Positions 22,610-34,609 are shown, counted from the first letter of the stretch. The stretch: 64,000 nucleotides of DNA from Pseudofabraea citricarpa (GCA_029641185.1 JAPWGK010000013.1:186001-250000); one strand, 5' to 3'. Notes: generated from the sequence alone by a model not told the origin. Program-made: numbers and translations.

Positions 22610-23869
22610 ATGGAAGCAGAAAGTGGTTTCAGTCGTCGTATCAGCCAAGTGTGTTCTGCAATTCTAGATCTCCCTCCCAGTTGTATTGAGTTCTCACCCA
22701 TAGCTCCTGATTATTTCATTGTGGGAACATATAATTTGCAGGCAGAAGACGATATAGTCCATGCAGAAAGAGAAGATGCTTCAGAAGAAGCAACAGTTCA
22801 GGGTAATAAGAAGGCGCAATCCAGAGATGGGAGCTTGGTTCTATTTAAGATAATGGAGGGAAATCTGTAAGATCTTTTCTATTATGGTCTGCAATATCCA
22901 GAGTGTGTTGTTTGCAAACCCAATTATTGATAATGTCTATAAAGGACACTAGTTCAGACCCTCTTCTATCCATCAGCAATTTTGGATCTCCATTTCTCAC
23001 CACAGACTCCCTCTATATTCGCTATCGTCTCGAGTACAGGGACGTTTTCAACATTTACTCTCCAGGCAGAAGACAGTTCAATTCAGCGCCTCTCGACAAT
23101 CCAGCTCTTTCCTGAAAATATCATAATCACTTCATTTGTGTTCCATCCTTCGAATCCAACTCTCGTAGCTGTCACACTCTCAACGGGCACTGTGCATCTA
23201 TTCCACACCTCGATTACCTCATCTACTTATCCAGAAGATATGCCTTCAGAACCAATCATCACCCATACCCTTGAAGCCTGGTGTTGTAATTTCTCAACTG
23301 CACCAGGGAAAACACTCTATTCAGGCGGCGATGATGCAAGATTACGATCTGTCACATTTAAAGATCTCACGCAAGCTAGGGTCTCAAACGAAAGTATCGA
23401 GATAGCTTCACCACCTGCTGGGTTCCGTGGCCACGAGGCAGGTGTGACTGCAATCCTGCCTCTCCCCCAGCTCTCCACGAACGGAGATGCAAGTGTTTTA
23501 CTTACAGGGAGTTACGATGACCACGTACGAGTTATACGCATATCTCAGAACCAGGCTAGAGTCTTAACTGAGCTATTTATCGGCGGTGGTGTATGGCGAT
23601 TGAAACATCTCTCAACTGCTCAAGAATCTGGAGGTGTGGTGTTCAAGATATTGGCGAGTTGCATGCATGCGGGCGCCAGAATTTTAGAGGTTCGCGAAGA
23701 AGATGGCGAATGGAAGATTAAGGTGCTTGGAAAGGTAGAGCAGCACAAGAGTATGAACTATGGAAGTGACGTGCAACCACGCATTGGAAAAGAGGCACCA
23801 GTTCAGGATGTGCTCTGTGTGTCGACTAGCTTCTATGACAAGTTGATCTGTGTCTGGACGTTTAATTAG
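22610..23869 (+). CDS. DPH7: Diphthine methylesterase, WD40 protein DPH7
   Basis: Removes the methyl ester from methylated diphthine on elongation factor 2 before the final amidation that makes diphthamide. Exons 22610-22866 and 22945-23869 (78-nt intron, donor GTAAGA, acceptor AAAG) give 393 residues. The join was set by phase: it restores SAILDLHFSP, a conserved DPH7 stretch lost if the nearer CAG is used. WD-type blades include YSGGDDARLRS, the FRGHEAGV repeat and LLTGSYDDHVRVI, which are diagnostic. The gene is divergent from ureD. DPH6, which acts next in the same pathway, is at 38925. Confidence 0.9.
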
Positions 23870-24064
23870 ACATGGAACCTTTCGGAATGAAGATATAAGT
23901 AAAGCAGAAGCGCAAGGGGAAGAATGGGTATTCGAGACATGGCATTTCTGTACGCATTCCAACACTTGATCTCCTTTGTTTACGCCACCCTTTATATTAG
24001 CCTCTACTCCGTGCAACTTTCTCTTCCTGTCTAACATAATCAGTCCATCGAACTAGCAGCGAAA

Positions 24065-25581
24065 ATGATTGTCAACACTCGTTATGATATACAAGACCAC
24101 CGAGAATGGATGGAAGGTCAAACGAGGCTCTATTTTACCTCGGTCATTCGACGAAGCGACAATAAACAGTTCCTCGCTGTCCCATTCAAGCGAGATGAGA
24201 TGCTGGAGGCAGGAGATCCCGCTCCAGACCCAAATGAGATCACGATTCCCAAGAACCTGAGCGAAGCACGCCACCCTGTGTCCCAAACGACCGAGTTTGA
24301 CGAGAATGGCGAGCCTGTGCTCTGGCAAGAGAACAACTTGCCAAGGCTTGACGGAGGCGGGAACCGCATCTTTCGTGATACGTCCGGGTTCGAGGTCATC
24401 AAAGGCATCACGACAAGAGATGGTAAGCCCTGCCATCCCTACGGCGATGGCGAAATAGACTTGCCCGAGGGTTACGAGGGAAAGGGACAACGTAGAATCA
24501 AGATCCACGAGCTTCTAGCACAACGACGAGCCAAGACAAGAAATAGATCCAAGTTGGATATTCTGCTGCCCATTGCTGCCACATCTGTCTCTCGTATTCT
24601 ACATCACCCAAACATCGTCTCGCTTGTTGATATTGTCGACGAGACAAGTACGGCTTGGGCGGGACCGCACTCTGGCATCTACTCCTCGTTTTTTGTATGG
24701 CAAGACATGAATGCTGGCAATATCGCCAAACTCCTACCAAGTTTTATCCCGCCATATGAAGATACAAATGCATGGACTCAAATGATTCAGCCAAACCCAC
24801 AGCGTTTCTCGCTTCCAGAATCGCTCTGCTGGCACGTTCTGACGTCTATCTCGCGTGCTTTACTCTGGTTACATTTTGGGGCCAAGGAGACTGCTGATAT
24901 GCCTGGGGACTGGGCCTTTCAAGATGAGGACTGGCAAACCATCTTTCACCGTGATATAAACCCAACTAATATTTTCTTCACGAAGCCGAGATCCAATGAG
25001 ACTTATGGGCAGTGCAAATTGGGTGGTTTTGAGTTTTGCAAACTTGCTTTTGATATTATTGAGCCCGAGGTCGAAGTCCCGGCAGATATGAAGACTTATA
25101 ATCAATATTTTTGGTCGCCGGTATGTGTATTCCTTTCTAGTGATGAAGCGTATCCGGTACTGATAGAGAAGTTTAGGAAATCTACAAGCACGAACAAACA
25201 TACGGCATGCCCTCTGAAATATATGCTCTTGGAGCAGTACTATATAATATGATGACTGGCATGCCACCTCCACGCAGCCAGGGGCATCAGTATAACATGT
25301 CACGAATGAATGATCGTGGCTTTAGCACTGGATTACGTGCTATCGTTGAGCACATGCTCAACCCGATCTCGTGGCAGCGCCCCTCTACCCTGCAGTTGTA
25401 CAATTTTGCCGACGAGGGATTCCGTAAGTGGAGGGCTACCACACTTGATGGGGGACGCTATGTGGATGTAAAGGACCATGCACTTGCAGATACATATGTG
25501 GAGGCACAGCAGTGGCATCAAGAGAGGGCTATGAAAGGAACCAGATGGGAAGACTGGGAGACGGACCTTGGTGCACTTTAA
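24065..25581 (+). CDS. Kinase-like protein with a degenerate DFG motif
   Basis: Exons 24065-25120 and 25177-25581 (56-nt intron, phase 0) give 486 residues. The C-terminal half has a protein-kinase fold: a helix-E-like LLWLHF segment, the catalytic loop H295-R-D297-I-N-P-T-N302, and PSEIYALGAVLYNMMTG, matching the subdomain IX region. The DFG position reads K-L-G320-G321-F-E, so the Mg-binding Asp is Gly and the following Gly is Glu. No glycine-rich loop or VAIK lysine is obvious in the N-terminal half. It is probably a pseudokinase or an atypical fungal kinase; substrate unknown. Family of the N-terminal 150 residues not recognised. Confidence 0.75.
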
Positions 25582-26342
25582 TTTGCGACATGTTTGGCAT
25601 CAAAATCGAATTAACTAACTTCTCTAACCACTCTATGAATTATTTTTAATCCGTACACATATATCATTACCGTTTTCCTGATTTTTTCTTCCTAAATTGC
25701 TGCAGTTTGTGCTATAACATATTTGACATTACTGTTATATTTTTTACTAAGAAACGCCAAAATCACTCCTTTGTAAAATAAATAAACCCGCTTATTTAAC
25801 TAACATGACTTGTAAGCAGCCAATATTTGGCTTGAGACGTAAGTTCTGGAAGGCTATATAGCGTTTGTCCTCTATCCCGGGGTTTTTTTTAGTATAGCTT
25901 GGCGATTCCAGCAGTATAATTTCTTTTTGTTACACACCAATTATGAGGATAATCTGCTTTTGAGTATCAGGAGGGTACTCAAACCCCATTTACAAGCCAG
26001 CCACCTTGTGAGTTTGTTTATATCAAATGCTATATATTTTATGTCAAATGAAAACAACGCAACGTAGCAAGTGTGTAGTATTTTCAGTGGTCGAAACAGT
26101 AACCTACATTATCAAGTTGCTTGGGGCTAGTCAACACAAATAAGTGCAAGAATAAAGTAGTCGAACCACAAAAAATACCAGCTGTCAAATCTGACGCTAC
26201 TTGACGTTCGTAAAACCGAAGAAGTTCAATGGTCCTCTCAACTATTCAAGAAAGATAAAAATATCAGCGATCCAAATCACTTTGCAGAGTCTAAAACTAG
26301 ATAAGTAGTATCTTTCGATTTTTTTTTGAAGATCTAAATAGC
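25582..26342. other. AT-rich intergenic region
   Basis: About 760 bp between two convergent stops, visibly richer in A+T than the genes but without the TA saturation of the retroelement. No credible frame, repeat or RNA gene was seen. Confidence 0.45.
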
Positions 26343-28089
26343 TCAAGCACCAAGAAACTTGACAACCGCCTCAGCGAACTTTGTGGGGTTCTCAACCATA
26401 GGAAGATGCCCAGCACCATCAATAACTACATAGTCAGCACCATTAGGGCCATAAGCAGTGGACATTTCCTTCATAGTATTGGGCAAAACACCATCAGCAC
26501 TTCCGACGAAGAATGCGCCCTTGACTTTACTTGCTTTCATCTCCTCCTTCACATCATACGCGAATAGGGCCTCTACGCTTTTCTTGAATCCTGGAAGACT
26601 GTTGGTCTTGACCATCATCTTGACCTGTTCCAAGATGGGTGCCAAGTCAGGGTTCTCATAGCTCTCCTTCACAAACCATCTTCTTGTTGTGAGCTCGGCT
26701 AGCCTTTCTCCAACTATACTGTCGCCGCTACTTGCCGTCAAGTTTTCTTTCTCGGCGACTGCTACTCGATCACTCCACGCCTTGTCGTTTCCAGCTGGGC
26801 TCTTGGATGAAGTGTCGCAGGCTATGAAACTTGATACCCGGTCTGGGTACTTGACTGCAGTATTCAGTACTGTCACCCCGCCGAGACTGACTCCAATAAT
26901 AGCAGCCGCCTTTGGGACTCTGAGCGCATCCAAAATGGTGATGATATCAGAAGCGAGAAGATCAACAGTGACGGTCTTTGAATCCAAGGGAAGTGTGAAA
27001 CGGCCACGAGTAAGATATCGTACAAATCGGTACCTCTTTCCCGCCGGGCTGCCTGTGAAATTCTTGATAAATCCATCCCAGATGTGGTAATCAACGAGAA
27101 CCGAGTTCGACAGGACAACCAGAGGGGCCTGCGGATCAGAAGATCCTTCCAATCTATATGGGAGAACAACACCATCTTTTGTCGTTACATAACTTTCAAT
27201 TGCTCCACCTTCTATTGAGGGGAACGTCTTGGTGGCACCACTGGTGTAGGCCCAATCGCCAATTGTCTCCGGGCTCTTTAGGCTCTCAAGATCTCGAGGC
27301 GCGGGTCCGAAGGTGTAGTAAAGATTGTAGTTGCGTATTGACATCGCTTCTATAGCAGTTTGTTGTAGACGTTGAGCCCACTCAGTTGTGATTGCAGCCT
27401 TGAACTCAGCTCCGCCTACCCCATTCTCAGGTGCAAAGTCATGCAGAGCTAGATATTCCACATCATCTGCACCCTTGTCTTCAACGGCTGCCGTGACAAA
27501 ACGTCTCGTTCTCAACCACCCCGGCACTTTCTGCAACAGGGTTATATGTTCGTCATCATACCACTTGTCCAACTCATGTCCATGTCCCGGCTTCACACGT
27601 ATGCTTGCTGCAAGCAAGAAATTGCCTTGCCCTTCGGCGCCCACCTCCTCCAATTTCTTGAACGTAGGAGATTCTCTTGAGGATACGAGATCAAAAAATT
27701 TGCGATTCACCGCAATCTGCTTCATCGTCGCAAACTCCCTCGGGCTCTTGACCCCCTCCTCCCTCAGAGTAGTGTATGGTGGCTTGACTAACTCGGACAT
27801 ATCATTCACATCATAAATGGCCATCCATTCTGGCTTCTGTGGGCTTGCCTCGGATGGAGAAGAGAGGTCGGCTGCTCGATATCGAAAGCCATTGTCCACG
27901 GAGGATAGGCGCAATCGCAATGGCCCATGTTCATTGTTGTACCTGATGAAATCAGCTACTAAAAGAGACGAAGACAGCTTGCGGTACAAAGCACGCATCA
28001 TTGCGGAATTACCAGTCGTGGAATTGAGCTGCTGGGAGACTCGGCTCTGGCTGCATAGTCACATAAAGGATTCCGGTTTGGGATGCCAT
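26343..28089 (-). CDS. Alpha/beta hydrolase with N-terminal ferredoxin-like (EthD/DABB-type) region
   Basis: Exons 28013-28089 and 26343-27942 (70-nt intron, phase 2) give 558 residues. The first exon supplies MASQTGILYVTMQPEP and is needed to complete the DWYNNEHGP motif. That motif and a second one, KWYDDEHITLLQKVPGW, look like two halves of an EthD/dimeric alpha-beta barrel module (about residues 1-240). A hydrolase domain resembling 3-oxoadipate enol-lactonases follows, with nucleophile S378 in GVSLGG, an acid in GSADGVLP and the His in GAGHLPMVENP. The catalytic triad looks complete; substrate unknown. It may act on a small lactone or ester. Divergent from SSN8. Confidence 0.83.
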
Positions 28090-28511
28090 ATTGATTAGCT
28101 ATGTGCTGTTGTATCAGGCGATTAGGAGGTTAAGGGAGATGTCTGTAGAAGCGTGGTACAGACGAGGTCGGGAAGTTCAGGAGGAGTTGGTAATGACAAA
28201 GGCCGGTGAGGCTATGAAGCAGTTGATAGCACATGGTGCAGGATCTTCTTATGGTTTAGTAGACCGTGGTGGGGTTGAGCAGAAAGTAACGGGGGCTGGC
28301 AATGAAATTCGGCACTGAGGGAGATGAGGGGGAAATGACCCGGGAGAGACTTTAACCACAGTTCAGCCTTCCAAACGTCACTCAGCCTCGTCTGGCTTCA
28401 GCCTCGACCGATAAATCATCGTGGCCCGATGGTGACGCTGAACCTTTTGTTTATCAAGTTGGGCCGCACTCAAGCTATCATTCCATTCACGACAACATTT
28501 GAAGGAAGAAG
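28090..28511. promoter_or_regulatory. Divergent promoter hydrolase / SSN8
   Basis: A 422-bp gap between outward-facing start codons, therefore containing both promoters. No specific binding site was recognised. Confidence 0.5.
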
Positions 28512-29542
28512 ATGGCAGCCTCATACTGGGAATCAAGTCAGAGGAGAGCCTGGACCTTCACCAGGGAACAATTGGATGTCATTCGCCAGAAGCTAGAAGA
28601 TGAGGACCAAAGCCTCGTTCAGATGTACGCTCTGCCACAGTTGCGGCACCTAAGTATATATTACAATCAACGTAAGCCTCTAGATGTAACTCAGCAACGC
28701 TGTAGCTAACAATCTACTATAGAGATCTCTAGGCTTGGAAAGCGCCTCGGTATACGACAGCAAGCTGCAGCCACCGCACAGCTCTATATACGGCGCTTTT
28801 ACACGAAGGTTGAGATAAGACGAACAAACCCGTACTTGGTGATGGCAACGGCTGTATATCTGGCATGTAAGATGGAGGAGTGTCCGCATCACATCAGACT
28901 AGTGGTGAGTGAAGGGCGCACCCTCTGGCCAGGTAAGTGAAAGACAACGTCGAGCCTTGTATAACATTTTAATTGATGGAAGACATAGACTTTTTCAGCA
29001 GCGATACTTCGAAACTTGGCGAATGTGAATTCTTCCTGATATCCGAGATGAGCTCCCAAATGATCGTACACCATCCTTATAGATCATTGACTTCGCTCCA
29101 AAACACTTTCTCCCTCACACAGGAGGAATCTGCCCTTGCCTGGTCAATTATCAACGACCATTATATGACCGATCTGCCGTTCCTGTACGCACCGCATATA
29201 ATAGCCGTGATGGCTATTCTGTTAGCGCTGGTATTGAGGCCAAACACAACAGGGATACAATCAGCCAGTAACTCCGCCAGCAGTATTGCTAGCGCGGCTC
29301 ATGCTGCTTTGAATTCCGCCGGGCAAGCTAAGGCTGGGAACGCTGAGAGGCAAGGTGGAGGTCCCCGGACAAAAGTCCAACGATTAGCCAACTGGTTGGC
29401 TGAGTCGAACATCGATATTGAAGGGGTCGTCAATTGTACACAGGAGATGATCTCATTTTACGAGTTCCAGGAACAGTACAATGAGAAACTAACGAGAGAA
29501 CAAATCAATCGATTTGTTAAGGCACGAGGCCTAGATAAATGA
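28512..29542 (+). CDS. SSN8: RNA polymerase II holoenzyme cyclin C
   Basis: Cyclin C pairs with the SSN3/CDK8 kinase in the Mediator kinase module. Three exons (28512-28671, 28723-28932, 28989-29542) with introns of 51 and 56 nt give 307 residues. The start is typical of the family ([16 protein letters not shown]), followed by the cyclin box with [35 protein letters not shown] and the conserved [26 protein letters not shown]. Each join restores a conserved stretch and keeps phase. Ala/Ser-rich insert near residues 215-240 and a C-terminal helix follow. Length fits fungal SSN8. Confidence 0.94.
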
Positions 29543-30227
29543 GCTTCGTGTTTTGGATATCGTTTGATGCATATCCGTGAAGCTCGAGGGAATATAGGAG
29601 GTTCGCTTACCAAAGTAGATGCGAAAGATAAAGTGAACGCGGAATTACCAAGAGCGAATGCCGCCTTGTACGCATAGGCAACGGCGTATCATTTGCATTT
29701 TGGTTAGGATCTACTACTACAAATGAGCTGTTGTTAGCCCGAAGCATTTTGAGATATTCGGCTTCGACATCATGCTTGCTTTAAGCAGAAGTAACCAGTG
29801 TCTATCCATCGCACGGAAAGCAGGTAGCTATCCAAAGTATGGCAAATATAGCTCTGACCATATCAAATTATATCACAAGCGCTTCACGAACCTGAAGCGA
29901 CGTTCATCTTCTATAAGCATCTTTTGCCAATGCACCCGGATGATGTTCCAGCGCGGAAAGTGATTATTCCGAACCGCAGAAACCACTTGGCGCTATACTC
30001 ACGAAAGTAGTTACTATTGCCACATCCAGCCCCTGCGAAAGCGGTCTGCGAAATATAAACCTTGCGACCTTCGTAAACTTTCGAAATATTCAATCATCAT
30101 TAAACATCCCCGAAATCCAACGCCATATCTGCCACTATAACTACTCCCGAGGACTACGCTTTCTCTGGAAGTCGTGCTGGCCCCCTCCCCGCGCATTCTT
30201 GGCCTCCTTGCCCGGCGGGCGCAGGTC
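29543..30227. other. Intergenic region SSN8 / PUS9-like
   Basis: About 685 bp holding the SSN8 3' end and the promoter of the next gene. Frames at 29772-29963 and 30014-30439 are short, overlap other frames and show no domain. Confidence 0.45.
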
Positions 30228-31644
30228 ATGAATCCGACCATGGCCATTGTACAAGTCTCTGAACCGCCGGCTGAGATCCAAGAACCACCACCAGAGCCCC
30301 CTGCTGTGACAATCACTCCATGCGACCCATGGCCCAGACCATACTTTCTCGAGAATGGCCTCAGACGAGTTGCACCGTACCATTTTACGTACACTACGTT
30401 CTGTAAAGAGAGGTGGAGAGGGCGAGGACTGTTAGACATCTACGCGAGCGAGTTTCGGGATAGGCCTGTGGAATACTATGTATGATTCTCCCCATCTTGC
30501 CTTATAGGCGCACCGCTAATTAGACCAGAAAGATGCTGTAGAGAGAGGCGTAATCGCAGTGAACGGCAAGCCAGTTTCTACAGACCACATCATCAAGAAT
30601 GGCGATGTTATCTCGCATACTCTACATCGACACGAGCCCCCTGTCACCGCTCTTCCAATTACTGCTATACATGAAGACAACGACATAATTGTCATCAACA
30701 AGCCTGCTGGTGTACCTGTGCATCCTGCTGGCCGCTATAGATATAATTCAGTGGTGGAGATCATGAGGGCTGAGCGAGGACATCAATTCAATCCGTTACC
30801 CTGTAATCGACTTGATAGATTGACTAGTGGGATCATGTTTATTGGCAAGCACCCAAAGGCGGCAGAGAAACTTAGCATGCAGATCTCTCAGAGAACAGTT
30901 CGGAAGGAGTACATTGCAAGGGTAAAGGGAGAATTTCCAGAAGGCGAGGTTGTTTGCGATATGCCCATACTGCAAATCTCACCAAAACTTGGTCTCAATC
31001 GAGTCAGAGCTAATGGCAAAGCCGCTCGAACGGTCTTTAAGCGTCTTGCATATTATCCACCAGCAACTCCCAATGTAGCCCAGAATGTTCCTCCATCCGA
31101 CCCGGCAGAGGCTGCAGACAAGGCTAAAGATGGATACTCCATTGTACGGTGTTTGCCGGTTACGGGACGAACGCACCAGCTTCGGGTTCATCTCCAATTC
31201 CTGGGCCACCCAATTGCAAATGACCCTATCTACTGCAACCAGCGAGTCTGGGGCATTTCTCTGGGGAAGAACGATGCCGATGCAACGCAGGATACGGACG
31301 AAGATATAATCACCCGTTTGTCGCGAATGGGTAAGTCTGAGGTTGCAGACGCGGTGGCTTATCACGATGAGATGGTTGATGAATACAACAAAAAGAAGGC
31401 TGAGAAAATGTCTGGGGAGCTGTGCGAAACATGTCAAACCCCACTCTACACTGATCCTGGGGAGCAAGAACTCTGTCTGTGGCTCCATAGCCTCCGTTAT
31501 GAAGATGCCGGTGGATCTTGGAGCTACGTTAGCCCGCTTCCAGCTTGGGCACTTCCTCCTGAGGGCTTGGAGGGCCCACGAGAAGTTGGAGGTATGGATG
31601 AGCTTGTCGCAGCAGTCAAGGAAGAGAACCCAGAGATTGTATAA
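30228..31644 (+). CDS. PUS9: RluA-family pseudouridine synthase, PUS9-type
   Basis: Isomerises uridine to pseudouridine in RNA; yeast Pus8/Pus9 modify position 32 of tRNAs. Exons 30228-30479 and 30529-31644 (49-nt intron, phase 0) give 455 residues. An S4-like RNA-binding segment (AVERGVIAVNGKPV) is followed by INKPAGVPVHPAGRY and the catalytic loop NRLDRLTSG, with Asp180 as nucleophile. VTGRTHQLRVHLQFLGHPIAND follows. The C-terminal part has a CETCQTPLYTD patch. The deaminase domain of yeast Rib2 is absent, so this is PUS9-like, not a riboflavin enzyme. The in-frame extension upstream starts with GTG, so the ATG at 30228 was chosen. Confidence 0.88.
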
Positions 31645-32494
31645 AACTTTGGAGTAGATCCAAGCGAACATATACCAAAAGTTCGACGACGAATCATCAT
31701 CATCAGTCGGACCCATCTGGCTCGTTGCTGGGATGCTATTCACATATCAAAAATCTGGCCCATCAAATTCTTTGATTTCCAGCCAATACAAACCACAAAC
31801 CACTAATACAGTGACAGCAGTAAGGTCAGCAACTCAGGCAAGATGTGAAAATGCAGGAATATTTAAAATGGCCAGTTTTAATACTGCAATCACCGTACAA
31901 CTACTTCCACAGCGGTACTAGTCATCGAAAGTGCGGCTTCTCATTTTTCAGTCATAAAACGTCGTAGGTAACGCTGAGATGAACGTGGGACGTGTGGCTG
32001 CAGACTTCATTCAGATGTGTCTAGTTTACGACGAACTCTCCCAACGATAACTAACAAGCACTGAGTAAGCACTGAATAATAAGAACAAGAACCCAATGTA
32101 CGGAATGCGAGTTTTTGTGATCCCGTGAAAATAAGACTTACTGAGATGGGTGAGAATGGAGGAAAATGTGCCAATATCAGTGAGGTCTTTAACAATGACA
32201 CCCCACTCTCAAAGAGGTACAATTGCATCGAGTCACCATTCATCGAATTAAAGAGAACAATTGTTTCTAGAGACTTGGACCAAGCATGTAGGAAGATGAA
32301 TAACAAGCTTCCCCTCAAAAAGTAATGTTGAAGTTTGGCAGGAATAATGATTCACTGCCGAGACTCGCATCTACGAAAGTCGCAAAAATTCGAAGAAATG
32401 GTTGCATCCAGGAAGATTATGGACTTTTGTGTACAAGACATGTGGACGGACGCATGAGAGGTCTTGTGTTGTACGCTCTTGATATCCAAAATTA
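31645..32494. other. Convergent intergenic region
   Basis: About 850 bp between the PUS9-like stop and the GH16 stop. Short frames on both strands near 31733-32325 have no recognisable domain or splice support. I see no repeat or RNA gene. Confidence 0.45.
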
Positions 32495-33753
32495 TTAAAA
32501 TAGACCAAAAATTGTAAAGCCGGCCAAGGCAACAGGTAGCGCAAGTATGATCGATATGTGAATACCGGGTGGTGATGTTAGTGTTGCAACACCGGTGTTG
32601 TTGTATAACAACGCAGGAGTGCCAGTAATGTTGACTTCTTCATCAACACTGCACACCACTTTACAGCCAGGAGTATGCTTCTTTCGTTTCTCCAATGACC
32701 CAAAAGCTCCCATCTCATCACGGCTTCGAATTCCATCTTCCCCTTCACTCCCCTCATAAGCTCCACTCGTATTGTAGACAACTTCCATCCATTGTAATTG
32801 TAGATACGCTTCGTCGAGGACTGTCATGTTGCCGGTCCAGCTTCCACCGTCTCCCCACATATTTAGGATTAATCCTGCTGGGTCGCGAGGTGCCTGAAAA
32901 CTGATATTCGCTACACTGATGCCATTCACATACCAGCTCGTCATGCCTGGTGTCCAATCCAGGCGGTATACCTGCCACTGCGTCCAGTCAATATCACCAG
33001 GATTCGCAGTGATGGCCGTTGCTTGAGGAAGCTCATCGCCGTTGGCAGAGTTCGAAGGCTGGTTTGTGTAATGTACCACGTTTCGATCTCCCGAGGTCAA
33101 GATCTCGATATCGGCTTCTTGCACAGATTGTGCGTTATTTGGGTCTGTTGGACCTAGATAGGTGAAGAGACCAGCACAGGCTCCTGGTGATCCTATTACC
33201 CGTGCAAGAAAACGTGCAGAGAGGTGCATGAAATTCTGCTCAGTCGAGTCCAGCTCGGCTGCAGATTGAAAATTTCTTTGGCGAGCAGTGCGTAGAGTCA
33301 GAAAGGTGTTGTAACCGGGTGAATCATCTGTCGATTGCTCTGTGTTTGCAGGATATTCAGTAACAAGCCATATCCCGTGTAGAGAACCAGCTCACCAATG
33401 TATATATTGTTTGCCGAGTTGATCATCAGCACTGACGCATCTGATCCATCTGTACCTAACGAGTCACTGTTATTCCACGACTGGATACTCCAATCCTTTG
33501 CAAATGAATCCGCCGCAAAGAATTCATTGGTCGTGTCGGCGTTGGTCGTCAATGTGGCATTCCTAAGAACAGGCGGTACCGGGTTTGAGATGGACGAGTT
33601 ATCGACATTCCGATAGTCCCAGAATCTGTGGTAAAGGAAGTATGCTGCCGACGAACCGTTCGTCTGGAAGCAATTGCACCCTTCGGCATTGTCAAACTGC
33701 GCCGTGGCGAGGAAAGGGAGAGAGAGAAAGAGCAGGCTGTGTATGAAAGACAT
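32495..33753 (-). CDS. GH16 glucanase/transglycosylase-like, GPI-anchored
   Basis: Exons 33396-33753 and 32495-33339 (56-nt intron, phase 1) give 400 residues. An N-terminal signal peptide of about 18 residues ending in ATA is followed by a jelly-roll domain. It carries the family-16 active-site pattern E194-A-D196-I-E198, then WTQWQVYRLDWTPG and WGDGGSWTG, where aromatic substrate-site residues are expected. A Cys-containing linker leads to a hydrophobic tail at the extreme C-terminus, which fits a GPI signal. It probably cuts or remodels cell-wall beta-glucan outside the cell. The subfamily is uncertain; both catalytic glutamates are present. Confidence 0.85.
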
Positions 33754-34206
33754 TGCACTAGGTGCTCTGGCTTTGCAGAAATTTTAGGATGTAACTGAAG
33801 GCGAAAGAAATATATGCCCCCTGAAGAAGAAAAGCAAAACCTGATTTGGGCCGTCCAGTCTTATGCAAGTCGAGAGGTGATGCAAAGGCTGCAGCTATGC
33901 GGCCTGCGGGTCTATATTGAGTGGTGGCGAGCAAGAGCCATGAACACGAGAAATGATGCGGGATCTTCTGCTAGAAGGACCGTGGGAGACGAGCGAAAGA
34001 GACTCGAGAGGAGACAGAGGATAAGAGGAGAAGAGGAGAAGAGGGAGACAGAAACGAGGGATGAACTACATGGCCATAGAAACACATGCACTGGGGGGGC
34101 AGTGTATTTGTATGGTCATTGTTGAAGGGGACTAGACAAGCGTGAGCAGGCTAGGAGGGTACTGGTAAAGGGCTTTGATGTTCCAGTCAATAGATGGTGC
34201 TCTGCG

Positions 34207-34290
34207 CTTGGATCCACGATGGATGGATGGATGGTGGATGGATGGAGTGGAAGTGGGAGTCTGGAGTCTGGAGTCTGGAGGTCTGGAGTA
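34207..34290. repeat. Minisatellites: GGAT-type and CTGGAGT-type repeats
   Basis: Consecutive imperfect GATG/GGAT units are followed by several copies of a seven-base CTGGAGT unit. They lie in the GH16/ZNG1 intergenic region and produce spurious reading frames on the minus strand. Confidence 0.75.
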
Positions 34291-34380
34291 TTGATGCTTT
34301 TTTGGAACAGTAAAGCGCCGGCGCCCCTGCCTAAGCGTTGCGGCTAGCAAAGTGCCCCCGAAACCTTTTTCCTTTTCCTG

Positions 34381-34415
34381 GCAAGTGGCAAGTGGCAAGT
34401 GGCAAGTGGCAAGTG
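34381..34415. repeat. Heptanucleotide tandem repeat (GCAAGTG)x5
   Basis: Five perfect copies of GCAAGTG in a row, with a partial sixth. The unit is not a multiple of three, consistent with a non-coding location. Confidence 0.85.
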
Positions 34416-34443
34416 GTAAGTAACCCCTTGCACTTGTAGTCTT

Positions 34444-34476
34444 GTACTGTACTGTACTGTACTGTACTGTACTGTA
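34444..34476. repeat. Pentanucleotide tandem repeat (GTACT)n
   Basis: Six perfect GTACT units plus a partial unit. GTAC is self-complementary, so the array can form alternating hairpins. Confidence 0.85.
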
Positions 34477-34494
34477 AGCACTGTGCTGTACTAT

Positions 34495-34510
34495 ACGTAC
34501 GTACGTACGT
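34495..34510. repeat. Tetranucleotide repeat (ACGT)x4
   Basis: Four perfect ACGT units, each its own reverse complement, about 100 bp before the ZNG1 start codon. Further TCACTG/CAGTAC inverted motifs follow. Confidence 0.8.
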
Positions 34511-34609
34511 GCGGTCACTGCGGTCGAGGGTCACTGTGGTCACTGCGCTACAGTACAGTACCCGTACCCCTCCATCAGCATCATCATACTATCGTCACTA
34601 TTTACTGTC

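Larger units (their letters stand above)
33754..34609. promoter_or_regulatory. Divergent promoter GH16 / ZNG1-like, microsatellite-rich
   Basis: An 856-bp gap between divergent genes. The part nearest the GTPase (34200-34560) is packed with unrelated short tandem repeats, listed separately. A 103-codon plus frame at 33814 is Arg/Glu-rich and has no domain. Confidence 0.5.

Noticed and set aside
33814..34125. A 103-codon Arg/Glu-rich plus-strand frame
   Set aside because: Low complexity within a purine-rich promoter; no domain and no conserved start.
34381..34510. CRISPR-like array
   Set aside because: Units are contiguous microsatellites without spacers, in a eukaryotic genome.
34132..34543. 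Minus-strand frames with repeated Tyr/Ser/Thr/Val/Gln
   Set aside because: Products of GTACT and GCAAGTG microsatellites, not genes.
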